Source: Pseudanabaena sp. ABRG5-3
GTDB taxonomy: Bacteria; Cyanobacteriota; Cyanobacteriia; Pseudanabaenales; Pseudanabaenaceae
Direction of reading: 5' to 3'
NCBI RefSeq assembly: GCF_003967015.1
Contig: NZ_AP017560.1
Span: forward strand, 2,852,001-2,916,000
Length of the DNA: 64,000 nt
Positions 32,506 to 41,412 of this stretch are shown piece after piece (the stretch's first letter is position 1; each line of letters starts with the position of its first letter). Made by a program: the position numbers and the translations under genes. The notes below the pieces were generated by a model, which saw only the letters and a list, made by a program, of their open reading frames with translations, made no database searches and was not told the origin of the DNA.

Positions 32506-32964
32506 CTAGTAAATTAGCGTGACTTGGGCGGAGGTAATCAAAGGCTGAAGGAGGGCTAGTTGATTAGGACTAAACTGTTGGCGCAGTACTTGATTGAGCA
32601 ATTTGTAGAGAGCATCGTTGAGGCGGCGCATATCGCGCATGGACATGATTCCTTCTAACCAACTGAGCAACCTTTCTTTTAAAAAGTTTTCGTCATTCAA
32701 TAACATTGCCATCGAGCTATAGCGCAAAACTAGAACAAGATTTTTGATGCCAACTTCTAGATCTTCTACCGCTACATTCGGCAGCTCTGATTGAACTTGA
32801 TCGGCAACGCTTTGCAAAATATCAATTTCACGATCGCGGATTAGTTTATAGAGTTTAAGGCGATCGGGTAATGAACTCACATAGCTTTCCATGAGTCCAA
32901 GCTCGTCCGATGCAAGATATCGATCCTGCGCTTGGTTAATTAATTCTTGAATCTTCGGAATCAT
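32506..32964 (-). CDS. phycobiliprotein-fold protein (Slr0146-like)
   Basis: 152 residues from the ATG at 32964. The sequence IQELINQAQDRYLASDEL, then YVSSLPDRLKLYKLIRDRE and ADQVQSELP is the globin-like fold of phycobiliproteins, but there is no chromophore-binding Cys in the expected place. It belongs to the small family within the PAP operon (Slr0146 position). It may be a pigment-free structural or sensing relative of phycobilisome subunits. It lies 13 bp from the V4R gene and is probably translationally coupled in the operon. Confidence 0.7.
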   Translation of the reverse strand: MIPKIQELINQAQDRYLASDELGLMESYVSSLPDRLKLYKLIRDREIDILQSVADQVQSELPNVAVEDLEVGIKNLVLVLRYSSMAMLLNDENFLKERLLSWLEGIMSMRDMRRLNDALYKLLNQVLRQQFSPNQLALLQPLITSAQVTLIY

Positions 32965-33110
32965 AGTTCTTACAGTGAGAATTATTGAGATTTTATTTCC
33001 TAAGCAAAGTAGCAACAGGTAGATGTTAAGTGTCTAAATCTAAATAGTGAGGAATCAAGAAGATTTATTGTATTTCACCCAGTAACGGCTAACCTTCTAA
33101 ATGACTTAGG

Positions 33111-33392
33111 TCAAAAGAATTTAGAAATATCATCTAGAAAATCTTCAACAGTAACGCTATTGTCATCAACAGCATTAACACTGGGGGCAGAGTCATGGCT
33201 TGTGACGGCAATTTCGGGAACCCCATTCCAAGCGATCGCTCGAAAATATTGCCTTACGGGCATCAATAAACTCAAAGTTGGATAGCTACCATTTTGAGTA
33301 TTGACAATGACTGGGGCGATCACTTGATTTTCCCAATTTACACCTTGCCAAAAACTGCGTAACGGCTGTAAGCGCCAATCGGAACTGTTCAT
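33111..33392 (-). CDS. small conserved protein of the PAP-like cluster (Slr0145-like)
   Basis: 93 residues. WRLQPLRSFWQGVNWEN, then VNTQNGSYPTLSLLMPVRQY and a Ser/Asp-rich C-terminus (SVNAVDDNSVTVEDFLDDIS). No known domain. Its start overlaps the end of the upstream V4R gene by 4 nt (ATGA), typical of operon coupling. The position between two V4R genes matches Slr0145 of Synechocystis. Function unknown; assigned by context. Confidence 0.7.
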   Translation of the reverse strand: MNSSDWRLQPLRSFWQGVNWENQVIAPVIVNTQNGSYPTLSLLMPVRQYFRAIAWNGVPEIAVTSHDSAPSVNAVDDNSVTVEDFLDDISKFF

Positions 33393-34069
33393 TTTAGAAA
33401 TTCTCCATTTCGCAAACGCCCTTCGATGTCACGAGTTGTCGCACCTTCATTGAGCCAGAATGAAGCTGCATCAATGCGATTTTTGCCACCAAGCAAGAAT
33501 TTACAGTAGTTTTCGCCCATGGAATAGCATTGGATCTCGATACACTCTAGTTCTTTATTCACGAGATGGGTAAAGAATCCTGAAAATAAACCTGCATACA
33601 AATGGCAAACGGGTTTACCTACATCACCCAGACTACGAGCCACCGCCGAGTCAAACACGCTAATAAACATAAAGCCCTGCTTGCGATCGCTCATATCCAC
33701 TTGCCATCGTCCCCAACCCTGCGAGGTAAAGGGCCACCACCAAGTTTCTAACAAGAAGGGCAAATTAGTCTGGCGAATACTGCGCCCAAAATCCCTTTCA
33801 AACCACTTGGTGAAAAATAGTGCATCTTGCAAGCCCCACTCACAACCAATCGAATACATGACTGCTGCTGAAGCGTCACCCACTTCATCTTCTAACCCCT
33901 CTTGTAGTCCAATGATAAAGTCTTCACTAGTGAAGATATTTCTCAAACCATTCCAATCTTCAATGATTCCTTTTTCAAAATTAGGTAGGAAAAAATCTTG
34001 CAGGCTGTAATGATTATTTTTTCTTTTATGTTTGGCTGCAATATTTGGACGATCTACGGCAACAGTCAT
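33389..34069 (-). CDS. V4R-domain protein (Slr0144-like)
   Basis: 226 residues with a V4R domain at about 100-215. Recognisable are GDASAAVMYSIGCEWGLQDA, GWGRWQVDMSDRKQGFMFIS, then ECIEIQCYSMGENYCKFLLGG, the Cys-rich ligand loop of V4R proteins. The start region DFFLPNFEKGIIEDWNG is shared in layout with the second V4R protein of the cluster. It corresponds to Slr0144 of the PAP operon, where loss lowers photosystem II activity. Thought to be peripheral at the thylakoid; ligand unknown. Confidence 0.8.
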   Translation of the reverse strand: MTVAVDRPNIAAKHKRKNNHYSLQDFFLPNFEKGIIEDWNGLRNIFTSEDFIIGLQEGLEDEVGDASAAVMYSIGCEWGLQDALFFTKWFERDFGRSIRQTNLPFLLETWWWPFTSQGWGRWQVDMSDRKQGFMFISVFDSAVARSLGDVGKPVCHLYAGLFSGFFTHLVNKELECIEIQCYSMGENYCKFLLGGKNRIDAASFWLNEGATTRDIEGRLRNGEFLK

Positions 34070-34168
34070 AAGTAAATACTCCTAATCCAAAAAATTATTG
34101 AGATCAAAACTAGTATTAGTAGTTAAGGTTGTTGAGTGTAAAGACATACTTTAGTCATGCGACTATTT

Positions 34169-34663
34169 TTACTCGAAAATATCAGCTCTTTTAGTGTTTG
34201 CCAATTGTTCACCAACACTAAAGTTGGTATTTTCCAACTGACGCACTACCGATCGCGTAATTAGTTGTCCAACCTCTACCAATGTCTGACCTGTGATCGG
34301 GCTAAGTAGGGGTTTTTCACAGCGTCGTCCAATCAGCGCTTCAATGTCCTGAATCGATTGGACATACATACCGATAGGCAGCTCAACCACAATTCCTTCC
34401 CCCATAACCTTAGCCTGACAAGCAAGCCGAGAGTTAGGTTTACAGGTAGTAATTACTTCTAAAGTACGCTGCTCACGCTTACCCATTGGGCTAAGTGAAG
34501 ACATACCTTCCTGAATATAAACGTGGCAGGTCGCACACATGCCACGTCCGCCGCATTCTTTTAAAATATGTAGCTCGTCCCCCATTAATCCAGAGAGCAA
34601 TGCACCATTTGTTGCAATATCTGCTGTCTGAGCAATAGGCTCAATTCTTACGCGCTTAGCCAT
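34169..34663 (-). CDS. [2Fe-2S] ferredoxin with C-terminal extension (PAP cluster)
   Basis: 164 residues from the ATG at 34663, which has a GAGG ribosome site; upstream start at 34750 would add 29 non-family residues. The iron-sulfur ligands are Cys in CGGRGMCATC (C-x5-C-x2-C) and the Cys in RLACQAKV about 37 residues later. The last 70 residues (IQDIEALIGRRCEKP, GQTLVEVGQLITRSVV) form an extra helical domain not present in photosynthetic ferredoxin PetF. Similar ferredoxin genes occur in the Synechocystis slr0144-slr0152 operon. It may pass electrons during assembly; partner unknown. Confidence 0.85.
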   Translation of the reverse strand: MAKRVRIEPIAQTADIATNGALLSGLMGDELHILKECGGRGMCATCHVYIQEGMSSLSPMGKREQRTLEVITTCKPNSRLACQAKVMGEGIVVELPIGMYVQSIQDIEALIGRRCEKPLLSPITGQTLVEVGQLITRSVVRQLENTNFSVGEQLANTKRADIFE

Positions 34664-34774
34664 TGTTAGCTTGCCTCTGCGATGGTTCCCCTTAATATTA
34701 AAGGCTAGTTTAACGCATTTAAGGTCTATGCGTAGAGTACTTCCCGCCAAATTGCTTAGAATTGTTAAGCCTAA

Positions 34775-35755
34775 TTAAGATGGTGTAAGGATCTGCTTTT
34801 GACGACTATCGAGACAATCTTGTTCGAGCATTTGATCAAAGTTACGAATTACCTGTTTACATCGCTTGATATATGCCGAAACCCATGTCTGAATTTGTTG
34901 AAGCTGCTCTGGAGTACAGGCGATCGCACTTTGCTTGGGATGGGTTATTTGTCCATTTCGATCAACTTCAAATTCTTGGAGCCAAGCAGATTCTGGGCGG
35001 CTAGATTTCCAGTAATTAGTGACAACAACCTTGCCAAGGTATTGGGTAGTAAAGTGGCTGAGTTTGTTTAAGGCGGATAAAAGTTCATCTAACTTATACT
35101 CTTGTGTACCAGTTTTCGCTGATACTTGCTTAGTATGGCTATCAGTAGCTTTATTCGCAGCACTATTAATTGGTACTGCTGTAGATGATGCAGGAGGTGT
35201 TTGAGGCTTAGTTGTGCTTGGCTTAGTTATATTTGTCTGCTGAGTTTGTCCGTTTGCACTTGCAGGCGTTACAGATTGCTTGAGATTAGTAAAGTTATGG
35301 GTAGCGGGAATATCTGCCACTGCTGCTTGGGCTGGTACTTTGGCATTATTTGCCGTCCAACTTGTGCTTGGCAAAGACTGCTGAGTCACCGAACCTAATA
35401 AGAGCTTAAAGTATGCGACTGTGTTGTATGTATCTGTTTCGATCAGATATTTGATTTTGGTAATACAGCGCTGATACTCAACTGATGCAAGCTCACTATC
35501 TGTAAGTACTAGCAGTACTAACCCATGCGTCAGTTTGTAGATAAATACAATATGACCTGCAAAGTGAAACTCAAAGGATTCAAACCCTTCTGGTAAGTTT
35601 TCGACAACTTGCAGCACTCCCTGACCTAATGCTTGTTTAGTCCTATCTAATACGGTATCTAGTCCGTAAAAATAGGGGCGCATACGGCGGTTTGTGAGGG
35701 CGATCCCCACAACTCCTGCTAAATTCAAAAAATCCTGAATGACCTCCCGACTCAT
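34775..35755 (-). CDS. cyanobacterial two-domain protein at the head of the PAP-like cluster
   Basis: 326 residues. The N-terminal part (1-115) looks like a roadblock/LC7-type or longin-like fold ([42 protein letters not shown]). A Pro/Thr/Gln linker covers about 125-215 ([20 protein letters not shown]), and a conserved C-terminal domain follows ([39 protein letters not shown]). I do not recognise the family. It is the first gene of the minus-strand cluster and only 19 bp separate its start from divergent rbcR, so the promoters must overlap coding sequence. Confidence 0.65.
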   Translation of the reverse strand: MSREVIQDFLNLAGVVGIALTNRRMRPYFYGLDTVLDRTKQALGQGVLQVVENLPEGFESFEFHFAGHIVFIYKLTHGLVLLVLTDSELASVEYQRCITKIKYLIETDTYNTVAYFKLLLGSVTQQSLPSTSWTANNAKVPAQAAVADIPATHNFTNLKQSVTPASANGQTQQTNITKPSTTKPQTPPASSTAVPINSAANKATDSHTKQVSAKTGTQEYKLDELLSALNKLSHFTTQYLGKVVVTNYWKSSRPESAWLQEFEVDRNGQITHPKQSAIACTPEQLQQIQTWVSAYIKRCKQVIRNFDQMLEQDCLDSRQKQILTPS

Positions 35756-35774
35756 CTTTTCTCACGCTGCTTCT

Positions 35775-36701
35775 ATGATCGACATACCGTTCACCCTAGA
35801 CCAATTACGCATTCTCAAGGCGATCGCTGCTGAAGGTAGCTTTAAACGCGCCGCCGATAGCCTTTATGTGTCTCAACCCGCCGTTAGCTTGCAAGTCCAA
35901 CATCTAGAACGACAGCTAGATGTACCTTTGTTCGATCGCGGGGGCAGAAGGGCACAGTTGACGGAGGCTGGACAGTTGTTACTTTCCTATGGCGATCGCA
36001 TTTTAAGCCTTTGTCAGGAAACTTGCCGTGCCATTGATGATTTACAAAATCTCAATGGTGGGACTCTAATTATAGGTGCTAGTCAAACAACTGGAACCTA
36101 TCTGATACCACAAATGATTGGTTTATTTCGCAAAAAATACCCTGAAGTCTCGGTACAACTCCATGTCCATTCTACAAGGCGAACGGCTTGGAGTGTTGCG
36201 AATGGGCAAGTAGACTTGGCAATTATTGGTGGTGAAATTCCTGCGGATTTGGTGGATTCTTTAGAGGTTACCCCCTATGCTGAAGATGAGCTAGCGCTAA
36301 TTCTACCAACTTCTCATGCTTTAGCACAGGTAGGAGCCTTGCCCATTGATGAGTTATATAAGCTGCAATTTATTACCCTAGACTCGCAGTCAACCATTCG
36401 TAAGGCGATTGATCGGGTGTTGTTAGATAGCGGCGTTGATCCCCGTCAGTTAGAAATCGCGATGGAGCTGAATTCGATTGAGGCGATTAAAAATGCGGTA
36501 CAGGCAGGTTTGGGGGCAGCATTTTTGTCAGTGACGGCGATCGAAAAGGAGCTGCAAATGGGAGCTTTGCAGCAGGTCAGGATTGATGGGGTAGTAATTA
36601 AGCGCATGTTGTTACAAATTCGTAATCCCAATCGCTATCGGTCTAAGGCAACGGAAGCTTTTTGTAACGAGGTTCTACCAATATTTCGAGACAAGACTTA
36701 G
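35775..36701 (+). CDS. rbcR: LysR-type regulator RbcR
   Basis: 308 residues from the ATG at 35775 ([20 protein letters not shown]); an earlier ATG at 35739 would overlap the divergent gene. The winged helix ([28 protein letters not shown]) and the LysR effector domain ([39 protein letters not shown]) fit the RbcR/Ycf30 subgroup very closely. It activates RuBisCO or CO2-fixation genes in response to metabolites such as NADPH or RuBP. The stop codon falls at the start of a hairpin. Separation from the CcmR/CmpR subgroups is from memory of sequence. Confidence 0.9.
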   Translation: MIDIPFTLDQLRILKAIAAEGSFKRAADSLYVSQPAVSLQVQHLERQLDVPLFDRGGRRAQLTEAGQLLLSYGDRILSLCQETCRAIDDLQNLNGGTLIIGASQTTGTYLIPQMIGLFRKKYPEVSVQLHVHSTRRTAWSVANGQVDLAIIGGEIPADLVDSLEVTPYAEDELALILPTSHALAQVGALPIDELYKLQFITLDSQSTIRKAIDRVLLDSGVDPRQLEIAMELNSIEAIKNAVQAGLGAAFLSVTAIEKELQMGALQQVRIDGVVIKRMLLQIRNPNRYRSKATEAFCNEVLPIFRDKT

Positions 36702-36731
36702 TAAAAGGGGGCGCTTCGCGCCCCCTTTTAC
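36701..36731. terminator. gene-end hairpin
   Basis: Perfect 14-bp arms (GTAAAAGGGGGCGC) with loop TTC, starting at the last base of the rbcR stop. Confidence 0.75.
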
Positions 36732-36784
36732 TTAATGGTGATTGCGATACAATGGTAGCCCTGACATAAATTTCACTTTGCGCT

Positions 36785-37831
36785 ATGAGCTACTTCCGCC
36801 CTGCTATTGATGCGATGACTGGCTATGTCCCTGGGGAGCAACCCAAGTCGGGGATTAAAGTTATCAAACTGAATACTAACGAAAATCCCTATCCGCCCTC
36901 ACCAAAGGCGATCGCGGCTTTGCAAACTATTGATAGTGATTCATTGCGGCGCTATCCTGACCCCTTTGCCCATGAGTTTTGTCAAGCGGTAAGTGATGCT
37001 CTTGGTGTGCCTAAGGATTGGGTAATTGTGGGCAATGGTAGTGACGATGTTTTAAATATTTTAATTAGGGCTTGTGCGGAAAGTGGCGATCGCAAGGTGG
37101 TTTATCCGATGCCGACCTATGTGCTTTACCGCACCCTTGCAGCAATGCAGCCATCAGAGACGGTAGAAATCCCCTATGGCGAAAATTTTCAATTGCCCAT
37201 TGATGAACTTGTAGCGGCAAATGGCGCAGTAACTTTTATTGCTTCACCCAACAGCCCTTCGGGTCATGCTGTACCTCTCGATGATTTACGCCAATTAGCA
37301 AAAAGGGTTTCAGGTATTGTGGCGATCGATGAAGCCTATGTCGATTTTGCGGAATACTCGGCTTTAAGCTTGGTACAGGAATTTGACAATGTGATTGTGT
37401 TACGCACTTTATCCAAAGGTTATTCTCTTGCAGGGTTGCGTCTAGGCTTTGGTATTGCTAATCCCAAGCTTTTATCTGGGCTATTTAAGGTTAAAGATAG
37501 CTATAACATTGATGCCGTAGCGATCGCTGTGGGGACTGCCGCCATGCGCGATCAAGAATATAAAAATGCCAATGCTGAAAAAGTCAAAATTTCAAGAACT
37601 AAACTTACTTTAGATCTCAAAAAACTCGACTATACCGTTCTAGAGTCGCATGGTAATTTTGTGCTTGCCACTCCACCCAAAGGCAACGCTGAAGAGATTT
37701 ATTTAAAACTCAAAGAATCTGGCATTTTAGTCCGCTATTTCAATCAAGCAGGACTAGCTGATAAATTACGAATTACCGTTGGCACGGATGAACAAAATCA
37801 AGCTCTAATCGATTTTCTATCGACTCTTTAG
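36785..37831 (+). CDS. hisC: histidinol-phosphate aminotransferase
   Basis: 348 residues, a fold-type I PLP enzyme. Seen are LNTNENPYPPSPKAI (substrate loop), VGNGSDDVLNIL, IDEAYVDF, and Lys211 in LRTLSKGYSLAGLRLGFG forming the Schiff base, followed by Arg219 and the C-terminal RITVGTDEQN phosphate contact. It converts imidazole acetol phosphate to histidinol phosphate. The last 59 codons are repeated in diverged form at 40393-40569, at the far end of an accessory segment, so this gene has gained or exchanged its 3' end. Confidence 0.95.
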   Translation: MSYFRPAIDAMTGYVPGEQPKSGIKVIKLNTNENPYPPSPKAIAALQTIDSDSLRRYPDPFAHEFCQAVSDALGVPKDWVIVGNGSDDVLNILIRACAESGDRKVVYPMPTYVLYRTLAAMQPSETVEIPYGENFQLPIDELVAANGAVTFIASPNSPSGHAVPLDDLRQLAKRVSGIVAIDEAYVDFAEYSALSLVQEFDNVIVLRTLSKGYSLAGLRLGFGIANPKLLSGLFKVKDSYNIDAVAIAVGTAAMRDQEYKNANAEKVKISRTKLTLDLKKLDYTVLESHGNFVLATPPKGNAEEIYLKLKESGILVRYFNQAGLADKLRITVGTDEQNQALIDFLSTL

Positions 37832-37852
37832 CATTTTCTGATGTGCATGGGT

Positions 37853-37984
37853 ACTGGTTCCGCCTGATAGGATTATCTGGCTAAAATCCTTGTGATGCAG
37901 GGATTTTAGCCATTTTAAGATCAAATCATCGAAATCCAGATACCCAAAGAGTTTCAGGGCTTTGCCCCATATCGCGGAACCAGT
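37853..37984. mobile_element. MITE-like element after hisC
   Basis: A 132-bp segment bounded by perfect 11-bp inverted repeats (ACTGGTTCCGC) and holding an inner 12-bp hairpin (TGGCTAAAATCC). It has no coding capacity and no obvious target duplication. It stands at the junction between hisC and the accessory genes. Confidence 0.55.
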
Positions 37985-38018
37985 GTCGCCAATTAGTCCC
38001 ATTAAAACTATAGTCGTA

Positions 38019-38885
38019 TTATTTAGTTGATGTAGACAAAATCAAACCTATATCTACTTTCTCAAGTATGTGGTCAGTCCAGTCAGGAAGGTCTTCTTCT
38101 CCTAAAACTGATGCACCGAGATTAGTATAAGTTTCCTTAGTGTGGTTATAGGTATCAAATAAACGGGAATAGTCAGGAAACTCAGGCTTAGGTGGTAAAG
38201 CGACAATAGCCAACGGGAAACTACTATCTAATTCTTTCACATCTTTTATCCACCAAGACAGAGCATCTAACGTTTCCTTATGGGTGCGAATCTCAAAAGA
38301 AACTCCGTGAGCAGCTAGATATGGATGACCATTAGCTACTGCTACATCGAAATTATGAGAATCGCTAACTCCCTTAATGATCGCACTACCATCTTTTTTG
38401 AAAAGCTTGTCTGCATCTTCTTTCCCAAACCGTTTTTTTAAACGATTCTTCACACTAGAAGTAACGATTCTTTTTGCCGACTGGCGATCGCGTACATTTT
38501 GTTCTGTAGGAATTTCATCAACTAAATATGTATTGATAGTATCTTCAAAAAGACTATCAACATTTTCAAGTGAGCCTCTGGGTTCAGTGAACTGAATACT
38601 ATTAATCCATCCTCGCGAAACTTTACGCAATCGGTCTACCCTACTCTGCTCGTTGTTCGGATCATCATTAGGGAAAAGCAGACCTTTTTTAGAAGCTCGT
38701 TTCATACGGTCAGCAAAATCACGCAAAAACTTTATATCTTCTTTCCCAAAACACTTGACACGTTCCCAGCTACGTAAAAAATGAACTTTGACAATTTTTT
38801 CATCAAAAACAAGTACACCAATATTGATCCGTTCATCTGCAATCGGATTAGGTACATACTGGATTACACTGTATCTGCTTGCCAT
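38019..38885 (-). CDS. DUF3037 protein paired with HipA-like kinase
   Basis: 288 residues. The start MASRYSVIQYVPNPIADERI, then NIGVLVFDEKIVKVHFLRSW is the DUF3037 signature. The C-terminal half is less conserved (HGVSFEIRTHKETLDALSWW). DUF3037 proteins are commonly encoded right after HipA-like kinases, as here (25 bp from the next gene), and the pair is suspected to be a toxin-antitoxin or defence unit, though this is not shown. Both genes are intact. The pair is flanked by a MITE-like element and by remnants, suggesting a mobile origin. Confidence 0.85.
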   Translation of the reverse strand: MASRYSVIQYVPNPIADERINIGVLVFDEKIVKVHFLRSWERVKCFGKEDIKFLRDFADRMKRASKKGLLFPNDDPNNEQSRVDRLRKVSRGWINSIQFTEPRGSLENVDSLFEDTINTYLVDEIPTEQNVRDRQSAKRIVTSSVKNRLKKRFGKEDADKLFKKDGSAIIKGVSDSHNFDVAVANGHPYLAAHGVSFEIRTHKETLDALSWWIKDVKELDSSFPLAIVALPPKPEFPDYSRLFDTYNHTKETYTNLGASVLGEEDLPDWTDHILEKVDIGLILSTSTK

Positions 38886-38910
38886 AATTGCCTCATTCCC
38901 AGCACAGAAT

Positions 38911-39696
38911 CTAAAAGTTTGCTAGTAAATTATGCTGTCTTTCTATCAAGTATTCTACTAACACTAATCTTTCGTCAATGTTTATGCCCCATTCTTGAGG
39001 TATGTTACAAACCGTTTGCATAATCATTTGTTCGGTTATTTCTCTTAGAGCATTTAAGGCAGGGCTTAAATCTTCATCCTTGAGTTTATATGTGGATACT
39101 ATCAGATGATCAGGCATTGCTGGAGAGAATTTTCTACCTAAACGCTCAACTGTCCACTCAGCGTTACCTACAAAAAAATTACCATGATCGACTGAATAAA
39201 CTAGGCGTGGGGATTGATTTTTATATATGAATTGGTGATCACTTGCATACATCCAACCATAAAGAATTGCTAAGGAAGCAAATCTTTCTAAATTTTTAGA
39301 CTTGTCAAAATGCAAAAAAAGCTCACGGTCATCTGAGCAGTCGGGAATAAATTTTGTGCCATGAGCAATGCCAGTAGCTAAATAGCTAAAATCTGGGTTA
39401 ATTTCAATCAGATCTTGTGAAATTTCGATCAAATATGGCTCACCCACTGGAGCATTCATCGCTTGCCCCAACTTTGCAACAACTCGATCATTAATGATTT
39501 GGCGACCTGCTTGCTTGCCTTTAACTACATATTCACTCCCGTCAATGCCCCTAACCAACACAGGCTTTGCAGAAGATTGCCACCCTCTACGAATAGTTGT
39601 AGCAATAATGGGATCTTCGGGATTGGCGACCGCCTCATCTAATGCTTGACGCAATTTTTCACTACGCGCATTCTGTGACTCAAGGGTTTCTGGCAC
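38911..39696 (-). CDS. HipA-like kinase family protein
   Basis: 261 residues. The N-terminal lobe (WQSSAKPVLVRGIDGSEYVV KG) is followed by RVVAKLGQAMNAPVGEPYLI, then the catalytic-loop equivalents GWMYASDHQFIYKN and the metal-binding VDHGNFF. The protein is much shorter than E. coli HipA (440 residues) and lacks a HipB-type partner, fitting the short HipA-like family that pairs with DUF3037. By analogy it would phosphorylate a translation or tRNA-synthetase target, but no target is known. Transcribed first in the two-gene unit. Confidence 0.82.
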   Translation of the reverse strand: MPETLESQNARSEKLRQALDEAVANPEDPIIATTIRRGWQSSAKPVLVRGIDGSEYVVKGKQAGRQIINDRVVAKLGQAMNAPVGEPYLIEISQDLIEINPDFSYLATGIAHGTKFIPDCSDDRELFLHFDKSKNLERFASLAILYGWMYASDHQFIYKNQSPRLVYSVDHGNFFVGNAEWTVERLGRKFSPAMPDHLIVSTYKLKDEDLSPALNALREITEQMIMQTVCNIPQEWGINIDERLVLVEYLIERQHNLLANF

Positions 39697-39752
39697 AAAT
39701 ATATCTAAGAATCTACAGAAACAAGAATATTATTGTAGACCAGAATATGAGT

Positions 39753-40005
39753 TTAATTAACAGGTTGAAATTGCTCGATCGCATACCTCGCTGCCGATGC
39801 AACCTGTGGATGAGCATCTTTGACAAGATAATTTAAAGCCGACAGACTTTTATCACATTTGGGATGACCAAGAGCCTCAGCCAAACGCTGTCTGGTTAGC
39901 CAATCCTTGGACTGAGCAAACCGTAAAATTTTATCAACACAACGTAGATCGCCAATTTCAATTTCACCTAGAGCCGCGATCGCCGCTACTCCTTTACTGA
40001 AAAAT
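39753..40005 (-). pseudogene. C-terminal remnant of a HEAT-repeat protein
   Basis: The minus strand reads AAIAALGEIEIGDLRCVDKI, then AQSKDWLTRQRLAEALGHPK, NYLVKDAHPQVASAARYAIE and ends QFQPVN-stop at 39753. These are HEAT repeats of the type in bilin lyases and NblB-like proteins. The frame is closed by a stop at its 5' side and no start codon or N-terminal part exists, so it is a fragment, joined directly to unrelated sequence. Confidence 0.65.
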
Positions 40006-40393
40006 GCTTACAAAGATGGACTACAGGCATTAGGAACATATAGCGTCAAAGTTAAACCAACTGAAACCAAAAAATGTGAAGGTAGTGTCGATATTGATGC
40101 TGCGGTTAAGTCTATCTATCCTGAAGAATCGCGATGGGATTATGCGATCAGATATGACAGAAAGACATATTTTATTGAAATTCATAGTGCGGAAACATCT
40201 CAGGTCACACCAGTTTTAAAAAAAATATACATGGTTAAAGGATTTTTTAGTTGCAAAAGCACATAAATTAAATAAAGAAGACAAACGATTTTATTGGATT
40301 GCTTCAGGTAGAAATCATATCTTGAAAGGAAGTGTTCAAGAACGTAAACTAGCCCAATCAGGAATCATGCTGGTTGGGCAGCTTAATTTGTGA
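39991..40393 (+). pseudogene. frameshifted gene of unknown function
   Basis: Plus-strand codons from 39991 give LKNAYKDGLQALGTYSVKVK, then DIDAAVKSIYPEESRWDYAI, RYDRKTYFIEIHSAETSQV. In an A-run near 40218-40224 the frame shifts, after which WLKDFLVAKAHKLNKEDKRF, YWIASGRNHILKGSVQERKL and LAQSGIMLVGQLNL-stop continue. A complete protein of about 140 residues is implied. I do not recognise the family; no start codon is obvious, and its 5' end abuts the HEAT remnant. Confidence 0.6.
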
Positions 40394-40569
40394 TTAATTT
40401 TGTCCTTGCTACACCATCAAAAGGCAATGTTGAAGAGATTTATTTAAAACTCAAAGAATTTGGCATTTTAGTCCGCTATTTCCATCAAGCAGGAATAGCT
40501 GATAAGTTACGGATTACTGTTGGCACTGATGAGCAGAATCTATCTTTGATTAATGCTTTGAGTAATTGA
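40393..40569 (+). pseudogene. hisC: diverged copy of the hisC 3' end
   Basis: 58 codons and a stop encode NFVLATPSKGNVEEIYLKLK, then EFGILVRYFHQAGIADKLRI and TVGTDEQNLSLINALSN. This matches the C-terminus of the intact HisC at about five of every six residues, with clear DNA similarity. It has no start or catalytic part. It is followed by a good terminator, which suggests that this is the original hisC end and terminator, displaced by an insertion. Confidence 0.88.
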
Positions 40570-40597
40570 ATTAATGGCGAGTGCTAATTTACCTTTG

Positions 40598-40638
40598 AAA
40601 AAACTAGAAGTAGTCAAAAATACTCCTTCTAGTTTTTT
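40598..40638. terminator. intrinsic terminator
   Basis: Arms AAAAAACTAGAAG / CTTCTAGTTTTTT (13 bp) ending in a T-run, after the displaced hisC end. No other gene needs it on this strand. Confidence 0.75.
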
Positions 40639-40729
40639 GATGCTAGACAGTTAAAGCATGATTGCTCTATTTGCGGCTTTTTTATTGGAATAAAATAAAT
40701 ATTTCAGAATCCATCCCCATTAGCTAGCT

Positions 40730-41386
40730 CTAATCTAGCTGTTGTTGTATCCAATCTCTAAAACTACGAATTAATTGATTGTCATCAATTGATTCTGCTT
40801 GTTGCAAAAAAGCATCTAAAATCGCACTAGAAATAATTGGAAAAGTAGAGCTAGATTCCTGCTCTAGATAGCCATCACTTTGCAAAGCATAAATTTTTAT
40901 ACCTGTTTTGTTGTATCGCCAAATTTCAGCTACACCTAACTGTTGATAGATAGAAAATCGGCGATCGCTAGAGCTATAAAGGTCAACTTCAACAACTAAA
41001 TCGGGTGCGGGATCGTTGTATATATCAATTTTAAATCTACGAACTAGGTGAGCATTTTGAATATAAAAACAAGAGTCTGGCTCTACGCCCACTGCCAAAT
41101 CCTTGCGATTAAATGTTGTAGAGCCAAAGCTTTTAATGCTTAACCCTAGCTCCTCGGTCAAGGTGATAATTAGTCTTTCTAAGATGCGATTGATCGCTTC
41201 ATGTAGTTCTAATGGCATCCTGATTTCTAAAACTTCATGATAGTAGGCTAAACGAGCAGTACGATGTTCGCCCATTTCGTTCAGCAAGGCTTCATAGGTT
41301 TGCCAGCTAATATTTGGCAATATTGCGGTATTACTAGCAAACAATGGGGCAATTTCTTTTTGCGGAAGTATAGGACTAATAGTCAT
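40730..41386 (-). CDS. Uma2-family (DUF820) putative endonuclease
   Basis: 218 residues from the ATG at 41386; a longer frame would run through the tRNA gene. The restriction-enzyme-like fold shows the motif pattern RLAYYHEVLEIRMPLELHEA, AVGVEPDSCFYI, and the active-site strand PAPDLVVEVDLYSSSDRRF with Asp and Glu-Val-Asp, in place of PD-(D/E)xK. The family is greatly expanded in cyanobacteria and nuclease activity is presumed, not shown. It starts 27 bp downstream of the tRNA-Ala gene on the same strand and may be cotranscribed with it. Confidence 0.8.
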   Translation of the reverse strand: MTISPILPQKEIAPLFASNTAILPNISWQTYEALLNEMGEHRTARLAYYHEVLEIRMPLELHEAINRILERLIITLTEELGLSIKSFGSTTFNRKDLAVGVEPDSCFYIQNAHLVRRFKIDIYNDPAPDLVVEVDLYSSSDRRFSIYQQLGVAEIWRYNKTGIKIYALQSDGYLEQESSSTFPIISSAILDAFLQQAESIDDNQLIRSFRDWIQQQLD

Positions 41387-41412
41387 AGGGTTGCCCTTGC
41401 TATTAAGAAAAA

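Noticed and set aside
37817-38002. Minus-strand 61-residue frame between hisC and the DUF3037 gene
   Set aside because: It coincides with the MITE-like element and its hairpin; an element without coding is the better reading.
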